A stretch of DNA of 48,358 bases from Aerococcus agrisoli (GCF_003797145.1 NZ_RKMG01000017.1:1-48358); one strand, 5' to 3'; numbered from the stretch's first letter, positions 36,171-45,473 are shown. Notes: a model not told the origin generated them from the sequence alone. Program-made: numbers and translations.

Positions 36171-37063
36171 TGGAAACAAGTCAATTTATCGAAGAAACAT
36201 TGCCAATCCTTCAAGAAAAAATAGATGATGTGCTAGCGCAAAATAAAGCACAAACACCATCTATTCTTCAAGAATCAATGGCTTACTCTTTAAATACGGG
36301 TGGGAAACGCATCCGACCAATGTTATTATTAGCAACACTGAAAGCACTAGGTCAAAATATAACGCAAGGATTTATGACTGCAATAGCTTTGGAATACATT
36401 CATACATATTCCCTTATTCATGATGATCTACCAGCAATGGATAATGACGACTATCGTAGAGGTAAATTAACCAATCATAAAGCCTTTGATGAAGCAACGG
36501 CTATACTAGCTGGTGACGCATTGCTAACAGATTCGTTTGCTTTAATCGGAAAAGATAGCCTTATCACTAATGCAGAAGTGAAATTAGATTTAATCAATAA
36601 ATTAGCAGATGCAGCCGGTAGCAAAGGAATGATAGCAGGTCAAATTGGTGATGTACAAGCGGAAGGCAAAGAAATTGATTTGCTAGAAATGAAAGAGATT
36701 CACAAAAATAAAACAGGTGAATTACTGCATTATGCAATCTATGCAGGGTATCAAATTGCCAATCCTTCAGCAGAAATCAAAGCATTATTAGATGAATTTG
36801 CTTGGACATATGGGATTGCCTATCAAGTACAAAATGATTTGCAAGAAGTTATGTGGTCGGATGATGACCGTGGGAAATTCCAACATTCTGATGCAGCATT
36901 AACGAAGAATACTTATCCTAGTATTTTAGGTACTAATGGTGCGATAGAGGCATTATTTGCCAATACGACTAAATGTCGTACCTTGTTGCAACAGATAAAA
37001 GATATTGATGAAAGCTTTGATGATCAGTTATTGGCTGGTTTCCTGACATTCCTAAAGATTTAA
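36170..37063 (+). CDS. ispA: farnesyl diphosphate synthase-like prenyltransferase
   Basis: 297 residues, all-helical class I isoprenyl synthase that condenses IPP with DMAPP/GPP to make farnesyl diphosphate for undecaprenyl-P and quinones. GGKRIRP at 44-50 and the first Asp-rich motif DDLPAMDND (85-93) are standard. The second motif, normally DDxxD, reads NDLQE at 222-226 with the context YQVQNDLQEVMWSDDD. This could lower Mg2+/IPP binding, or later acidic residues (231-233) may compensate. It is translationally coupled to xseB. No dxs follows, so IPP probably comes from the mevalonate route. Confidence 0.9.
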   Translation: METSQFIEETLPILQEKIDDVLAQNKAQTPSILQESMAYSLNTGGKRIRPMLLLATLKALGQNITQGFMTAIALEYIHTYSLIHDDLPAMDNDDYRRGKLTNHKAFDEATAILAGDALLTDSFALIGKDSLITNAEVKLDLINKLADAAGSKGMIAGQIGDVQAEGKEIDLLEMKEIHKNKTGELLHYAIYAGYQIANPSAEIKALLDEFAWTYGIAYQVQNDLQEVMWSDDDRGKFQHSDAALTKNTYPSILGTNGAIEALFANTTKCRTLLQQIKDIDESFDDQLLAGFLTFLKI

Positions 37064-37083
37064 TGAAAGTAAGGTAATATAAA

Positions 37084-37899
37084 ATGGAAAAAGACCGCGC
37101 AGATATTTTAGTAGTCCGTCAAGGTTTGACAGACTCAAGAGAAAAAGCTAAGCGCTATATCATGGCAGGCCAAATATTCACTGATAAAGCAGAGCGAGTA
37201 GATAAACCGGGGGAAAAACTACCAGTGACTACTGTACTTACACTAAAAGGTGAAGATTTACCTTACGTTTCTCGCGGTGGGCTTAAATTAGTGAAAGCCA
37301 TGGAATCATTTGCAATTGATTTTAACGAAAAAAGTGTATTAGATATCGGCTCATCTACAGGTGGTTTTACTGATGTTGCCTTACAAAATGGTGCAGCCAT
37401 GTCTTACGCCCTTGATGTAGGTACCAATCAATTAGACTGGAAATTACGTTCAGATGATCGTGTTGTAGTAATGGAACAAACAAATTTCCGTTACTCTAAA
37501 CCAGAAGACTTCACCAAAGGCCAACCTGATATCGCTACAATTGACGTATCCTTTATCTCATTGGATTTAATTTTGCCACCATTACGAAGCATCTTAAAAA
37601 CAGATGGGCAAGTGGTCGCATTAGTGAAACCACAGTTCGAAGCTGGTAAAGATAAAGTTGGGAAAAAAGGTATTGTGCGTGATAAAAAAGTACATAAAGA
37701 CGTCATCACACATACACTAAATACCGCGATTGGTCTTGGTTATGATGTAGTTGGCCTCACTTTTTCACCAATTACTGGTGGTACTGGGAATATCGAATTC
37801 CTGATGTTGTTATCGAACACAGCAGGTGAACCAGGCCAAATTGGGGCAGATATTGATATTGATGCCGTAATTGAAGAGGCACATACAATGTTCCATTAA
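37084..37899 (+). CDS. TlyA-family rRNA 2'-O-methyltransferase
   Basis: 271 residues. N-terminal S4 RNA-binding domain (about 5-65: RADILVVRQGLTDSREKAKRYIMAGQIF), then an FtsJ/RrmJ-type SAM domain with VLDIGSSTGGFTDVALQNG, DVSFISL and ALVKPQFEAGKDKVGKKGIVRD. TlyA 2'-O-methylates 16S/23S rRNA cytidines, and YqxC of Bacillus is the positional counterpart. In most Firmicutes argR/ahrC lies between this gene and recN; here recN follows after 39 bases. Confidence 0.9.
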   Translation: MEKDRADILVVRQGLTDSREKAKRYIMAGQIFTDKAERVDKPGEKLPVTTVLTLKGEDLPYVSRGGLKLVKAMESFAIDFNEKSVLDIGSSTGGFTDVALQNGAAMSYALDVGTNQLDWKLRSDDRVVVMEQTNFRYSKPEDFTKGQPDIATIDVSFISLDLILPPLRSILKTDGQVVALVKPQFEAGKDKVGKKGIVRDKKVHKDVITHTLNTAIGLGYDVVGLTFSPITGGTGNIEFLMLLSNTAGEPGQIGADIDIDAVIEEAHTMFH

Positions 37900-37938
37900 T
37901 TTTTTGGGACAAATGTCATTCAGTAGGGAGGATTGTAA

Positions 37939-39642
37939 ATGCTACAGCATCTTACTATTAAAAATTTTGCGATTATCGAAGATTTAACAATCGATTTTGA
38001 TTCTGGAATGACCGTGTTAACCGGAGAAACCGGGGCAGGTAAATCAATCATTATCGATGCAGTAGGCTTATTAGTCGGTGGTCGCGGTTCAACTGATTTT
38101 ATCCGTTATGGCACTGACAAGTTTGACTTACGTGGTATCTTCTTTATGCCTGACCTTTCTGCTGAAGGCCGTGCTATGTTAGCGGACAATAATATTCCGT
38201 TCGATGATGCACAGTTAATGATTGTGCGCCAATTAGATATGAATGGTAAAAATACGATCAAAGTCAATGGTGTCTCAATGACTGTTTCAATGTTAAAAAC
38301 ACTAGGGACCTATATCGTAGATATCCATGGACAAAATGAGCACCAATCATTAATGCATACAAGTAATCATATTCATTTGCTAGACCATTTTGCCAAACAA
38401 GAAATTGGGCCAAAATTACAAGCATATCAAGAGGCTTATCAAGAATATAAGGAAGCTAAATCTTTATTAGAAAGTCAAAACTTAAATGAACAAGAAGCTG
38501 CTCAACGCATGGACCTGTTGAAATTTCAAATTAATGAAATAACAGCTGCGAATGTGGTTGTAGGCGAAGTAGATAATTTCATTATTGAGCGTGATCAATT
38601 ACAAAATTTCCAAAAAATCGCAGATGCATTGGGTCAAACAAATAATTTACTTTCTAATGCTGATTTCAATGTGATTGATTTGATTGGGCAAGCCGTGGGC
38701 GAATTGGAAACTATTCGTGATTTTGATCAAAACTATGCTGATTTCTATGAACAAATTACGGGTACTTATTATGCCTTGCAAGATTTAGCATCTAGTATTT
38801 CAGACCAAGTTGATCAATTACATTATGATCCAAACCGTTTGGATGAAATTATAGAACGTTTGGCTGTTTACAAGAATTTGCAGCGCAAGTATGGGGAAGA
38901 CTCAGAAGACATTCTGTTGTATATGACCAATGCCCAAGAAGAACTGAAACAGATTGAAAATCGTGAATCTAACCAACAAAAATTAAAAGATAATTTGGCC
39001 GCTAAAAAAGCAAACGCACTGAAATTGGCGAAAGAATTATCTAAGGTACGTCGCGACGTGAAAGGTGATTTAGTTGATGCCATTGAAGGGCAAATGAAGG
39101 CCTTATACATGGAGAAAGCCCGTTTCAGAGTGGATATCCTAGAGTTAGATGAGCTTGGGGCATATGGTATTGATGATGTGGCCTTTATGATTGCTACCAA
39201 CCTTGGCGAACCTTTTAAACCTCTAGTAAAAGTAGCATCTGGTGGTGAATTATCACGTTTGATGTTGGCGATGAAGACAATTTTCCAAAACGCTTCAGGC
39301 GTTACGGCAATTATCTTTGATGAGGTGGATACTGGGGTATCAGGACGTGTAGCGCAAGCTATCGCAACGAAGATGTTTGAAATTGCATTGAAAGCACAAG
39401 TTTTATGTATTACCCATCTACCTCAAGTTGCCTCTATGGCGGACCATCAACTATTTATTTCCAAACAAGAAAATGCTGACCGTACTTTCACAAAAGTTAG
39501 CCTACTTAAAGAGGACGAACGAATTGATGAAGTAGCACGTATGCTGACGGGTTCAAATATAACTGATGTAGCACGACAAGCAGCTGCAGAACAGATTGAA
39601 GAAGATCGTGATTTCAAAGAATCATTAAGAAATAAAGGATAA
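37939..39642 (+). CDS. recN: DNA repair protein RecN
   Basis: 567-residue SMC-like ATPase acting early in double-strand break repair. Walker A GETGAGKS at 29-36, a central coiled-coil region (about 160-400), and a C-terminal head with SGGELSRLMLAMK (signature), IIFDEVDTGVSG (Walker B) and ITHLPQVASMADHQ. Complete length. GGGAGG site. The gene is 15 bases before miaA. Confidence 0.96.
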   Translation: MLQHLTIKNFAIIEDLTIDFDSGMTVLTGETGAGKSIIIDAVGLLVGGRGSTDFIRYGTDKFDLRGIFFMPDLSAEGRAMLADNNIPFDDAQLMIVRQLDMNGKNTIKVNGVSMTVSMLKTLGTYIVDIHGQNEHQSLMHTSNHIHLLDHFAKQEIGPKLQAYQEAYQEYKEAKSLLESQNLNEQEAAQRMDLLKFQINEITAANVVVGEVDNFIIERDQLQNFQKIADALGQTNNLLSNADFNVIDLIGQAVGELETIRDFDQNYADFYEQITGTYYALQDLASSISDQVDQLHYDPNRLDEIIERLAVYKNLQRKYGEDSEDILLYMTNAQEELKQIENRESNQQKLKDNLAAKKANALKLAKELSKVRRDVKGDLVDAIEGQMKALYMEKARFRVDILELDELGAYGIDDVAFMIATNLGEPFKPLVKVASGGELSRLMLAMKTIFQNASGVTAIIFDEVDTGVSGRVAQAIATKMFEIALKAQVLCITHLPQVASMADHQLFISKQENADRTFTKVSLLKEDERIDEVARMLTGSNITDVARQAAAEQIEEDRDFKESLRNKG

Positions 39643-39657
39643 GATAGGAGCGTTTGA

Positions 39658-40596
39658 ATGAAAGCCAAATTAATCGTTATTGGCGGACCAACTGGTGTAG
39701 GGAAAACAGCGCTCAGTATAAAAATAGCAAATGAATTCAATGGCGAAATTATTAATGGAGATTCCATGCAAATCTACCAATCATTGAATGTTGGTACGGC
39801 AACGCCAAGTTTGGCTGAGCAAGACCAAGCTGTGCATCATTTGATTAATTATGTAGATGTGGGTGAAGGATATTCTGTAGCCCGTTTTAAAGCTGATGCA
39901 GAAGCAGCTATGACAGATATCATTGGACGTGGTAAAGTACCTATTTTAGTAGGTGGTACTGGCTTATACCTTGAATCATTTATTTATGATTTGTCGCTGG
40001 GTGGGAAAGAAATTGAGAATCCGGCCTTTCGTCAAGAAATGACAGACTTGGCAGCCAAAGAGGGAAATGATGCAGTTTACGCTAAACTACAAGCTTTAGA
40101 CCCTAAAGCTGCTGAAGCCATTCACCCAAATAATTTACGTCGTGTGATTCGTGCCTTGGAAGTTGGAACTTTTTCAGACAGATTATTTTCTGATCAAGCA
40201 GAAACGCATGAAGATCATGTATCACCCTATGATTTGTTGTTAATTGCCTTAGATACCGACCGGCAACTTTTATATAAACGTATTAACCAACGCGTAGATA
40301 TGATGGTAAAGGAAGGCTTATTAGAGGAAACACAATGGCTGTTAGCGCAAAACTTAGATCCCGACCAACAGTCCATGAAAGCCATTGGATATAAAGAATT
40401 ATTCCCATATTTTAGAAATGAAGCGACGCTTGAAGCGTCTTTAGAAGAGTTAAAAAAAGATTCACGTCATTATGCTAAACGGCAATTGACCTGGATTCGT
40501 AATCGTCTGGATGGTGTTCACTGGTTTAATCTAGTAGAATATCCTGAAAGGCTAGATACTGTTTTAACCTTGGTAAATGATTTTCTCGCTAAATAA
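39658..40596 (+). CDS. miaA: tRNA dimethylallyltransferase
   Basis: 312 residues. Transfers a dimethylallyl group to N6 of A37 in tRNAs reading UNN codons. P-loop GGPTGVGKTALS (9-20), NGDSMQIYQSLNVGTATPS, ARFKADAEA, LVGGTGLYLES and SMKAIGYKELFPY are all present. It uses DMAPP, so it is linked to the same isoprenoid pool as ispA. ATG start after AGGAG. hflX follows after 41 bases. Confidence 0.96.
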   Translation: MKAKLIVIGGPTGVGKTALSIKIANEFNGEIINGDSMQIYQSLNVGTATPSLAEQDQAVHHLINYVDVGEGYSVARFKADAEAAMTDIIGRGKVPILVGGTGLYLESFIYDLSLGGKEIENPAFRQEMTDLAAKEGNDAVYAKLQALDPKAAEAIHPNNLRRVIRALEVGTFSDRLFSDQAETHEDHVSPYDLLLIALDTDRQLLYKRINQRVDMMVKEGLLEETQWLLAQNLDPDQQSMKAIGYKELFPYFRNEATLEASLEELKKDSRHYAKRQLTWIRNRLDGVHWFNLVEYPERLDTVLTLVNDFLAK

Positions 40597-40637
40597 GTGA
40601 TATGATCCTTCCTAGGCAAACAGTCAGAGGAGTAAAT

Positions 40638-41867
40638 ATGCAAAAAGTATTTTTAGTAGCAGTACAAACCCAAACAGTGAGTGACCGTCAGTTAACTATG
40701 CAAGTTGAAGAACTAAAAGAATTAGTGACGACAGCAGGTGGGGAAGTGGTTGGCGTGTTAACCCAAAAACGTGAACGTTTTGATTCCAGAACCTTAATTG
40801 GTAAGGGTAAAGTAGAAGAATTGGCTATGCACGCAGAAGCCAATGAAGCTGATTTGATTATTTTCTATCAACAATTAACCCCATCACAAAATAATAATTT
40901 ACAAGAAGCTATTGATTTTCCAATCATTGACCGTATTCAATTAATTTTGGATATTTTCGCTATGCGTGCAACTTCTAAAGAAGGGAAATTACAAGTAGCT
41001 TTAGCACAAAATGAATATCTATTACCTAGACTAGCTGGTAATTACATTGGCTTGTCTAAATTAGGTGGGGGAATTGGTACGCGTGGTCCTGGTGAAACAA
41101 AAATCGAACAGGATAGACGTGTGCTTCGTGCTGAAATTCAACGAATTAAAGGTGAGTTGAAAGAAGTAGAAAAACACCAAAGCCGTACACGAGAGAATCG
41201 TGAAAAAGGCGATGTATTCCAACTTGGCTTAATCGGTTATACCAATGCTGGTAAATCTACAATTACGAATGCCTTAACTGATGCGGGTACATTTGAAGAA
41301 AATTTACTTTTCGCAACGTTAACGCCATTAACACGTGTATTCTCTTTGAATAATCATTTCAAAATGTCGATTACGGATACTGTTGGTTTTATACAGGATT
41401 TACCGCCTAAAATCATTAATGCCTTCCATTCAACTTTGGAAGAAAGTCGACAAGTAGATTTGATGTTAATCGTTATTGATGCATCTTCTCCTTATGCGCG
41501 TGAACAAGAAGCTGTTGTTTTGAAAACTTTAAAAGATTTAGACATGCTTGATGTGCCGCATCTGTTTGTTTATAACAAGATGGACTTAATTTCTGTAGAA
41601 GATCGTGAAAAATTAAGCTTCAATAAGCCAAATGTACAAATTTCAGCACGTTCAAAAGATTCTATTGAAGACTTGCAAGAAGCAATTATTGAAGGTCTGA
41701 AAGAACAATATGAACGCGTAGAGTTAACGATAGATCCAGGTAAAATAGGGCAGTGGTTGAGCTTACAAGACCGTATTTATTTTGATGAAATGTACTTTGA
41801 TGAAGATACGCAAATGTATCAAATTCGGGTTTTTAAACCAAAATACATACAATTACCTGAAAATTAG
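40638..41867 (+). CDS. hflX: ribosome-associated GTPase HflX
   Basis: 409 residues from the ATG at 40638, with GAGGAG five bases upstream. A longer in-frame reading from 40602 has no ribosome site. N-terminal HflX domain with RFDSRTLIGKGKVEEL, GPGETKIEQDRR linker helix, and a GTPase domain with G1 GYTNAGKST, G3 DTVGFI and G4 NKMD. HflX splits stalled 70S ribosomes under stress. Last gene of the folD run; the next element is the tRNA-Arg promoter. The miaA-hflX pairing is common. Confidence 0.94.
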   Translation: MQKVFLVAVQTQTVSDRQLTMQVEELKELVTTAGGEVVGVLTQKRERFDSRTLIGKGKVEELAMHAEANEADLIIFYQQLTPSQNNNLQEAIDFPIIDRIQLILDIFAMRATSKEGKLQVALAQNEYLLPRLAGNYIGLSKLGGGIGTRGPGETKIEQDRRVLRAEIQRIKGELKEVEKHQSRTRENREKGDVFQLGLIGYTNAGKSTITNALTDAGTFEENLLFATLTPLTRVFSLNNHFKMSITDTVGFIQDLPPKIINAFHSTLEESRQVDLMLIVIDASSPYAREQEAVVLKTLKDLDMLDVPHLFVYNKMDLISVEDREKLSFNKPNVQISARSKDSIEDLQEAIIEGLKEQYERVELTIDPGKIGQWLSLQDRIYFDEMYFDEDTQMYQIRVFKPKYIQLPEN

Positions 41868-41878
41868 CCTGCCTTCTA

Positions 41879-41908
41879 TTGACAAAAGTCTGATAGATAG
41901 TGTAGAAT
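41879..41908 (+). promoter_or_regulatory. tRNA-Arg promoter
   Basis: Perfect TTGACA (41879-41884), 18-base spacer, TAGAAT (41903-41908), 33 bases before the mature tRNA. Confidence 0.8.
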
Positions 41909-41941
41909 TTAGTAGTTGTCATTCCACGGAAGACAACGAAT

Positions 41942-42015
41942 GTTGGGATAGCTCAGCTGGATAGAGCAACGGTCTTCTAAACCGTAGGTCGTGGGTTCGA
42001 ATCCCACTCTCAACA
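41942..42015 (+). tRNA. tRNA-Arg (anticodon UCU)
   Basis: A 74-base cloverleaf. Acceptor arm GTTGGGA with TCTCAAC (one G-U), D-arm GCTC/GAGC, anticodon stem ACGGT/ACCGT with loop CTTCTAA giving anticodon TCT, T-arm GTGGG TTCGAAT CCCAC. No encoded CCA. It reads AGA/AGG, mainly AGA. It has its own strong promoter and terminator, so it is a single-gene unit. I saw no duplicated 3' end nearby that would mark an integrated element. Confidence 0.95.
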
Positions 42016-42024
42016 CTAAACAAA

Positions 42025-42069
42025 CAGGCTCAAATCACTGACATTTATCATTGATTTGAGCCTGTTTTT
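42025..42069 (+). terminator. tRNA-Arg terminator
   Basis: A 13-bp perfect stem (42025-42037 with 42052-42064), 14-base loop and five T. Confidence 0.9.
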
Positions 42070-42230
42070 ATTTTAAAATTGAGTTTGCCGAGAGTTCTAT
42101 ACAAAAAAATGTATATTTGCTTTTTGGAACTGATTTTTTAAAAGTTAACCTTTTGTAAAGAAGGTATAAATAAGCATGAATTTTCACTTAACTATGATAA
42201 AATGGTTATAAGAATATTGGGAGGTAGCGT

Positions 42231-42959
42231 ATGAAAAAGGTATATTCATTTATTGGTGTTTCTATTTTAGCCTTATCACTTGCAGCTTGTGATTCGGTGA
42301 ATTCTTCTGTAGGTATGTATGCAGATAGCCCAGCGTCTAGTTCTTCAGAAGAAGTGGTTGAATCTTCATCTTCTAGTGCTAGTTTAAATGTTGTAGATGC
42401 ATCTAGCGATAGTGATGATGCGAGTACAAGTTCAACAGATGGTGCGGTAGCATCTGAAACTGCAGATGACGAGAGTGTTGAAAGTGATTCAAGTGTTGAG
42501 GGTGATGTGTCATCTTCTGATTCTGTTGCGAGTGAAGCTGCAGATGCACCTGAACTTTCAGCTGAAGAAATTGAGTCTTCTATCGTAGCTGCACAACCAG
42601 TAACTGAAGTAGCACCATCTCAGGCGGTACCTTCTAGTGAAGTTGAGGGTCAAGTTGCCGATGACGGTCAAGCAAGTGCAGGCGCATATGATAACACGCG
42701 TGCACGCGAAATTTTAGCTGAAGCAGCACCATTAATTGCTACTGATTCAGAAAATGCTTTCCAATCAGATGAGTATTTCTTTATGCCAACTTTAATTAAT
42801 GAAGATTTGGCGCAAATCGATGTGTATCGTCAATCACCAGATGGACAAGGGCATGCGAATTTGATTACAGTGTATCGTTATGATGCGTATTCAGGTATTT
42901 TAATGTCTATGGACATGGCTACTGGTAATTGGGAGAACGCTGGAAGTCTAGCAGAATAA
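42231..42959 (+). CDS. Ser/Asp/Glu-rich lipoprotein of unknown function
   Basis: 242 residues. Signal peptide with lipobox LSLAAC (Cys20), so it is predicted to be lipid-anchored on the outer face of the membrane. Residues about 22-155 are low-complexity Ser, Asp, Glu, Ala and Val, giving a strongly acidic, flexible stalk. The C-terminal 90 residues look folded: ARAREILAEAAPLI-like helix, YFFMPTLINEDLAQIDVYR and ITVYRYDAYSGILMSMD. The last part resembles small PepSY/DUF-type domains only vaguely; I do not recognise it firmly. GGGAGG site, own terminator. Confidence 0.8.
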   Translation: MKKVYSFIGVSILALSLAACDSVNSSVGMYADSPASSSSEEVVESSSSSASLNVVDASSDSDDASTSSTDGAVASETADDESVESDSSVEGDVSSSDSVASEAADAPELSAEEIESSIVAAQPVTEVAPSQAVPSSEVEGQVADDGQASAGAYDNTRAREILAEAAPLIATDSENAFQSDEYFFMPTLINEDLAQIDVYRQSPDGQGHANLITVYRYDAYSGILMSMDMATGNWENAGSLAE

Positions 42960-42988
42960 TTTTAGCTGTATCATGCAATCAATTTTAA

Positions 42989-43053
42989 GACTGATGATCT
43001 AGAAATATTGGGCAATAGTATGTCTGATTTTTTCTAGTATCTATCAGTCTTTT
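42989..43053 (+). terminator. terminator after the lipoprotein gene
   Basis: Outer stem 42989-42995 with 43043-43049, inner stem 42999-43005 with 43031-43037, then four T. The long loop makes it moderate. Confidence 0.6.
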
Positions 43054-43145
43054 CTATTCATTGATAAGACTTGATTTTAACGGATGAAAACTTGTTATTT
43101 AGCCTTAAATTGAGTAGTATTAAAGTAAAGAATGAGGTGGTAAAT

Positions 43146-44126
43146 GTGAAGGGAAACTTTAAAGATAAAATTATTCCAATGACCATGGCATCTGTGAATC
43201 AAGCGAATATTGCCGGCAGCGCTGCAGAGATGTCGTATTATTTCCTATTATCACTTTTTCCAGTGTTAATGATGATTGCAAATATCATTCCGATGTTACC
43301 ATTTGATCCAGAATCGGTCGTTTCTCTACTTGAAACATTGCTACCTGATCAAGTGGAACCGGTCATTATTCCAACACTGCAATCCTATTTAGGATCAGAT
43401 ACGACTGGTGCTTTGTCTGTTTCCTTTCTATTAATTTTATGGTCAGGTTCCACTGCTTTTGGGACCATGCAAAATATTTTGAATAGGACCTATGGTGTAA
43501 CGGATAAACCCAATTTTATTGTTTCTAGGTTGATTTCTTTTGCAATTGCATTTGTATTAGTGATTGTGGCTGTGGCACTAAGTGTGATTTTCGTGTTTGG
43601 TCAGACTTTACTAGAAACAGTGAATCAATTTATCCAATTGCCAATGGAATTATTTGCTATTTTCTCTAGTGTTAAATGGCCAATTCTCATTGTTGTGTTA
43701 ATCATTGTATTTACTTTTATCTACCAATTTATTCCACAACATAATTATCCGATAAAATATTCGGTACCAGGTGCAATAGCTGCTACCTTATTAAGTGCTG
43801 TGTTATCAGGTGGATTTAGTTTTTATGTATCGAACTTTGGTGGTTCCTCAGTATCAAATGGGACAATCGGTGTATTCATCGTTTTGATGATTTATCTATG
43901 GTTGACCTCAATTGTCATTATTGCAGGTGCCTTAATTAATCACTTGGTCTATCGATTAAAACATGTTGAAGAATTTTTAGATACAAGCCCTAATTATCAT
44001 ACGAGTACATCAGACCACTTCCCAATTATGGATGAACAAAACATTGTGCTAGGCAAATTAAAACGCCAAGCTGCAGATATAACTTTAACGGTAAACCCCG
44101 CTAGAGCAAATGAAAATATAGATTAA
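43146..44126 (+). CDS. YihY/BrkB-family membrane protein
   Basis: 326 residues from the GTG at 43146, with GAGG eight bases upstream. A longer frame from TTG 43071 has no ribosome site. Six predicted membrane helices. Family features: AAEMSYYFLLSLFPVLMMI, LWSGSTAFGTMQNILNRTYGV, FIYQFIPQHNYPIKYSVPGAIAAT and SFYVSNFGGSSVSNGTIGVFIVLMIYLWL. A soluble C-terminal tail of about 60 residues follows. Often mislabelled RNase BN; it is a conserved membrane protein of unsettled function. It is 14 bases before the rodA-like gene. Confidence 0.88.
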   Translation: MKGNFKDKIIPMTMASVNQANIAGSAAEMSYYFLLSLFPVLMMIANIIPMLPFDPESVVSLLETLLPDQVEPVIIPTLQSYLGSDTTGALSVSFLLILWSGSTAFGTMQNILNRTYGVTDKPNFIVSRLISFAIAFVLVIVAVALSVIFVFGQTLLETVNQFIQLPMELFAIFSSVKWPILIVVLIIVFTFIYQFIPQHNYPIKYSVPGAIAATLLSAVLSGGFSFYVSNFGGSSVSNGTIGVFIVLMIYLWLTSIVIIAGALINHLVYRLKHVEEFLDTSPNYHTSTSDHFPIMDEQNIVLGKLKRQAADITLTVNPARANENID

Positions 44127-44140
44127 AGGGGCGCATTAAT

Positions 44141-45430
44141 TTGGAAAAACGTTCGACAAGTCGACGCTTAAAAAAGAAAACAACGAGAAGAGTTGATCCT
44201 ACTATCGTTATCTGTGTCATGTTATTAGCTATGGTTAGTGTCGTGACCATTTTCTCCACTACATATTTACAATATGATTCTGGATCTTATTCCGCGACAA
44301 TTATGCAAATTGCATGGTTTGCAATAGGTACCGTATTGGCTGCGGTTGTGATGCAATTGGATAGAGATACCTTATATCAATTTGCACCAGTTGCTTATGG
44401 TTTAGGTTTACTTCTTTTGGTATTGGTTTTGATATTCTATGACCGAGATTTAGCGATTACGAATGGGGCGCGATCTTGGATCACGATTGGTCCCTTATCC
44501 GTACAACCATCAGAACTAATGAAAGTTGCTTATATTATTATGATGGCCTACCTTGTACATGGCTACAATGATGAGGCGAGAAAACGCAATATTGAAGAAA
44601 TGCCAGCACGTGAGCGTATCCAATTTGATTTGAAATTCTTAATCAAATTAACTTTATGGACTTTGCCACCGTTAGCCTTGATTATTGCCCAAAATGACTT
44701 GGGTACAACGATTGTATTCTTGATGATGTTTATCGGGGTTATCTTTGTTTCCGGGATTACATGGTATATTATTCTACCTGCATTATTTACATTCGTCTTA
44801 ATTGCACTTATTTTAATTGTGCTAGTAGTATATGAACGTGAGCTATTGTATTCTCTTGGTTTCCAAGATTATCAATTTGCACGTATCGATTCTTGGTTGG
44901 ATCCATTTGGTAATTCAGCTACTGATTCATATCAGTTAGCTCAAAGTTTGAAAGCTATCGGTTCTGGTCAAATTCTAGGTAAGGGTTTAGGTGTCTTCCA
45001 AGTACACGTACCTGTTCGAGAATCCGATATGATTTTTGCTACCATTGGTGAGAATTTTGGTTTTATTGGCTCAAGTTTCGTGGTGCTAGTTTACTTTATT
45101 TTAATTTTCCAAATGATTTCAATTGCCTTCAGTGCACATGATGCTTTCTATGCATCGATGGTGTCAGGTGTGGTTATGATGTTTAGTTTCCACATTCTTG
45201 AAAATATTGGGATGTCAATTGGACTATTACCATTAACTGGTATCCCATTACCTTTAATTTCTGCAGGGGGTACAGCTTTAGTAACTTCAATGTTGAGTAT
45301 CGGTCTTGTATTGTCGATACGGTATAATGAAGAAGTTGAAGAAGAAGACTTGGCGAAGAACCCAGTTGTAAAAGCTGTTCGTTGGGTAAATAAATTAGTA
45401 CCTAGAAAATTATTCAATAAACTAGTTTAG
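44141..45430 (+). CDS. rodA: SEDS-family peptidoglycan polymerase (RodA/FtsW type)
   Basis: 429 residues, about ten membrane helices with a short basic N-terminus. Signatures: ARSWITIGPLSVQPSELMKVAYI, QNDLGTTIVFL, RIDSWLDPFGN with the catalytic Asp region, GSGQILGKGLG, VRESDMIFATIGENFGFIGS and LPLTGIPLPLISAGGTAL. SEDS proteins polymerise glycan strands from lipid II with a class B PBP. The sequence and lack of division neighbours favour RodA (elongation) over FtsW, but alignment is needed. TTG start at 44141, nine bases after AAAGGGG. Probably co-transcribed with the YihY gene. Confidence 0.85.
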   Translation: MEKRSTSRRLKKKTTRRVDPTIVICVMLLAMVSVVTIFSTTYLQYDSGSYSATIMQIAWFAIGTVLAAVVMQLDRDTLYQFAPVAYGLGLLLLVLVLIFYDRDLAITNGARSWITIGPLSVQPSELMKVAYIIMMAYLVHGYNDEARKRNIEEMPARERIQFDLKFLIKLTLWTLPPLALIIAQNDLGTTIVFLMMFIGVIFVSGITWYIILPALFTFVLIALILIVLVVYERELLYSLGFQDYQFARIDSWLDPFGNSATDSYQLAQSLKAIGSGQILGKGLGVFQVHVPVRESDMIFATIGENFGFIGSSFVVLVYFILIFQMISIAFSAHDAFYASMVSGVVMMFSFHILENIGMSIGLLPLTGIPLPLISAGGTALVTSMLSIGLVLSIRYNEEVEEEDLAKNPVVKAVRWVNKLVPRKLFNKLV

Positions 45431-45473
45431 TAGTATAATAAGCTCAAGTAATGTAAATAAAGGAGTCTTATCA

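Noticed and set aside
41782..41964. 60-codon plus frame at the end of hflX running into the tRNA
   Set aside because: Overlaps a tRNA and its promoter; no plausible product.
41942..42015. tRNA-Arg as an integration (att) site
   Set aside because: No duplicated 3' end, integrase or foreign composition next to it; the following DNA is a terminator and a native lipoprotein gene.
43146..44126. RNase BN label for the YihY protein
   Set aside because: Historical misannotation; the sequence is a six-helix membrane protein without nuclease motifs.
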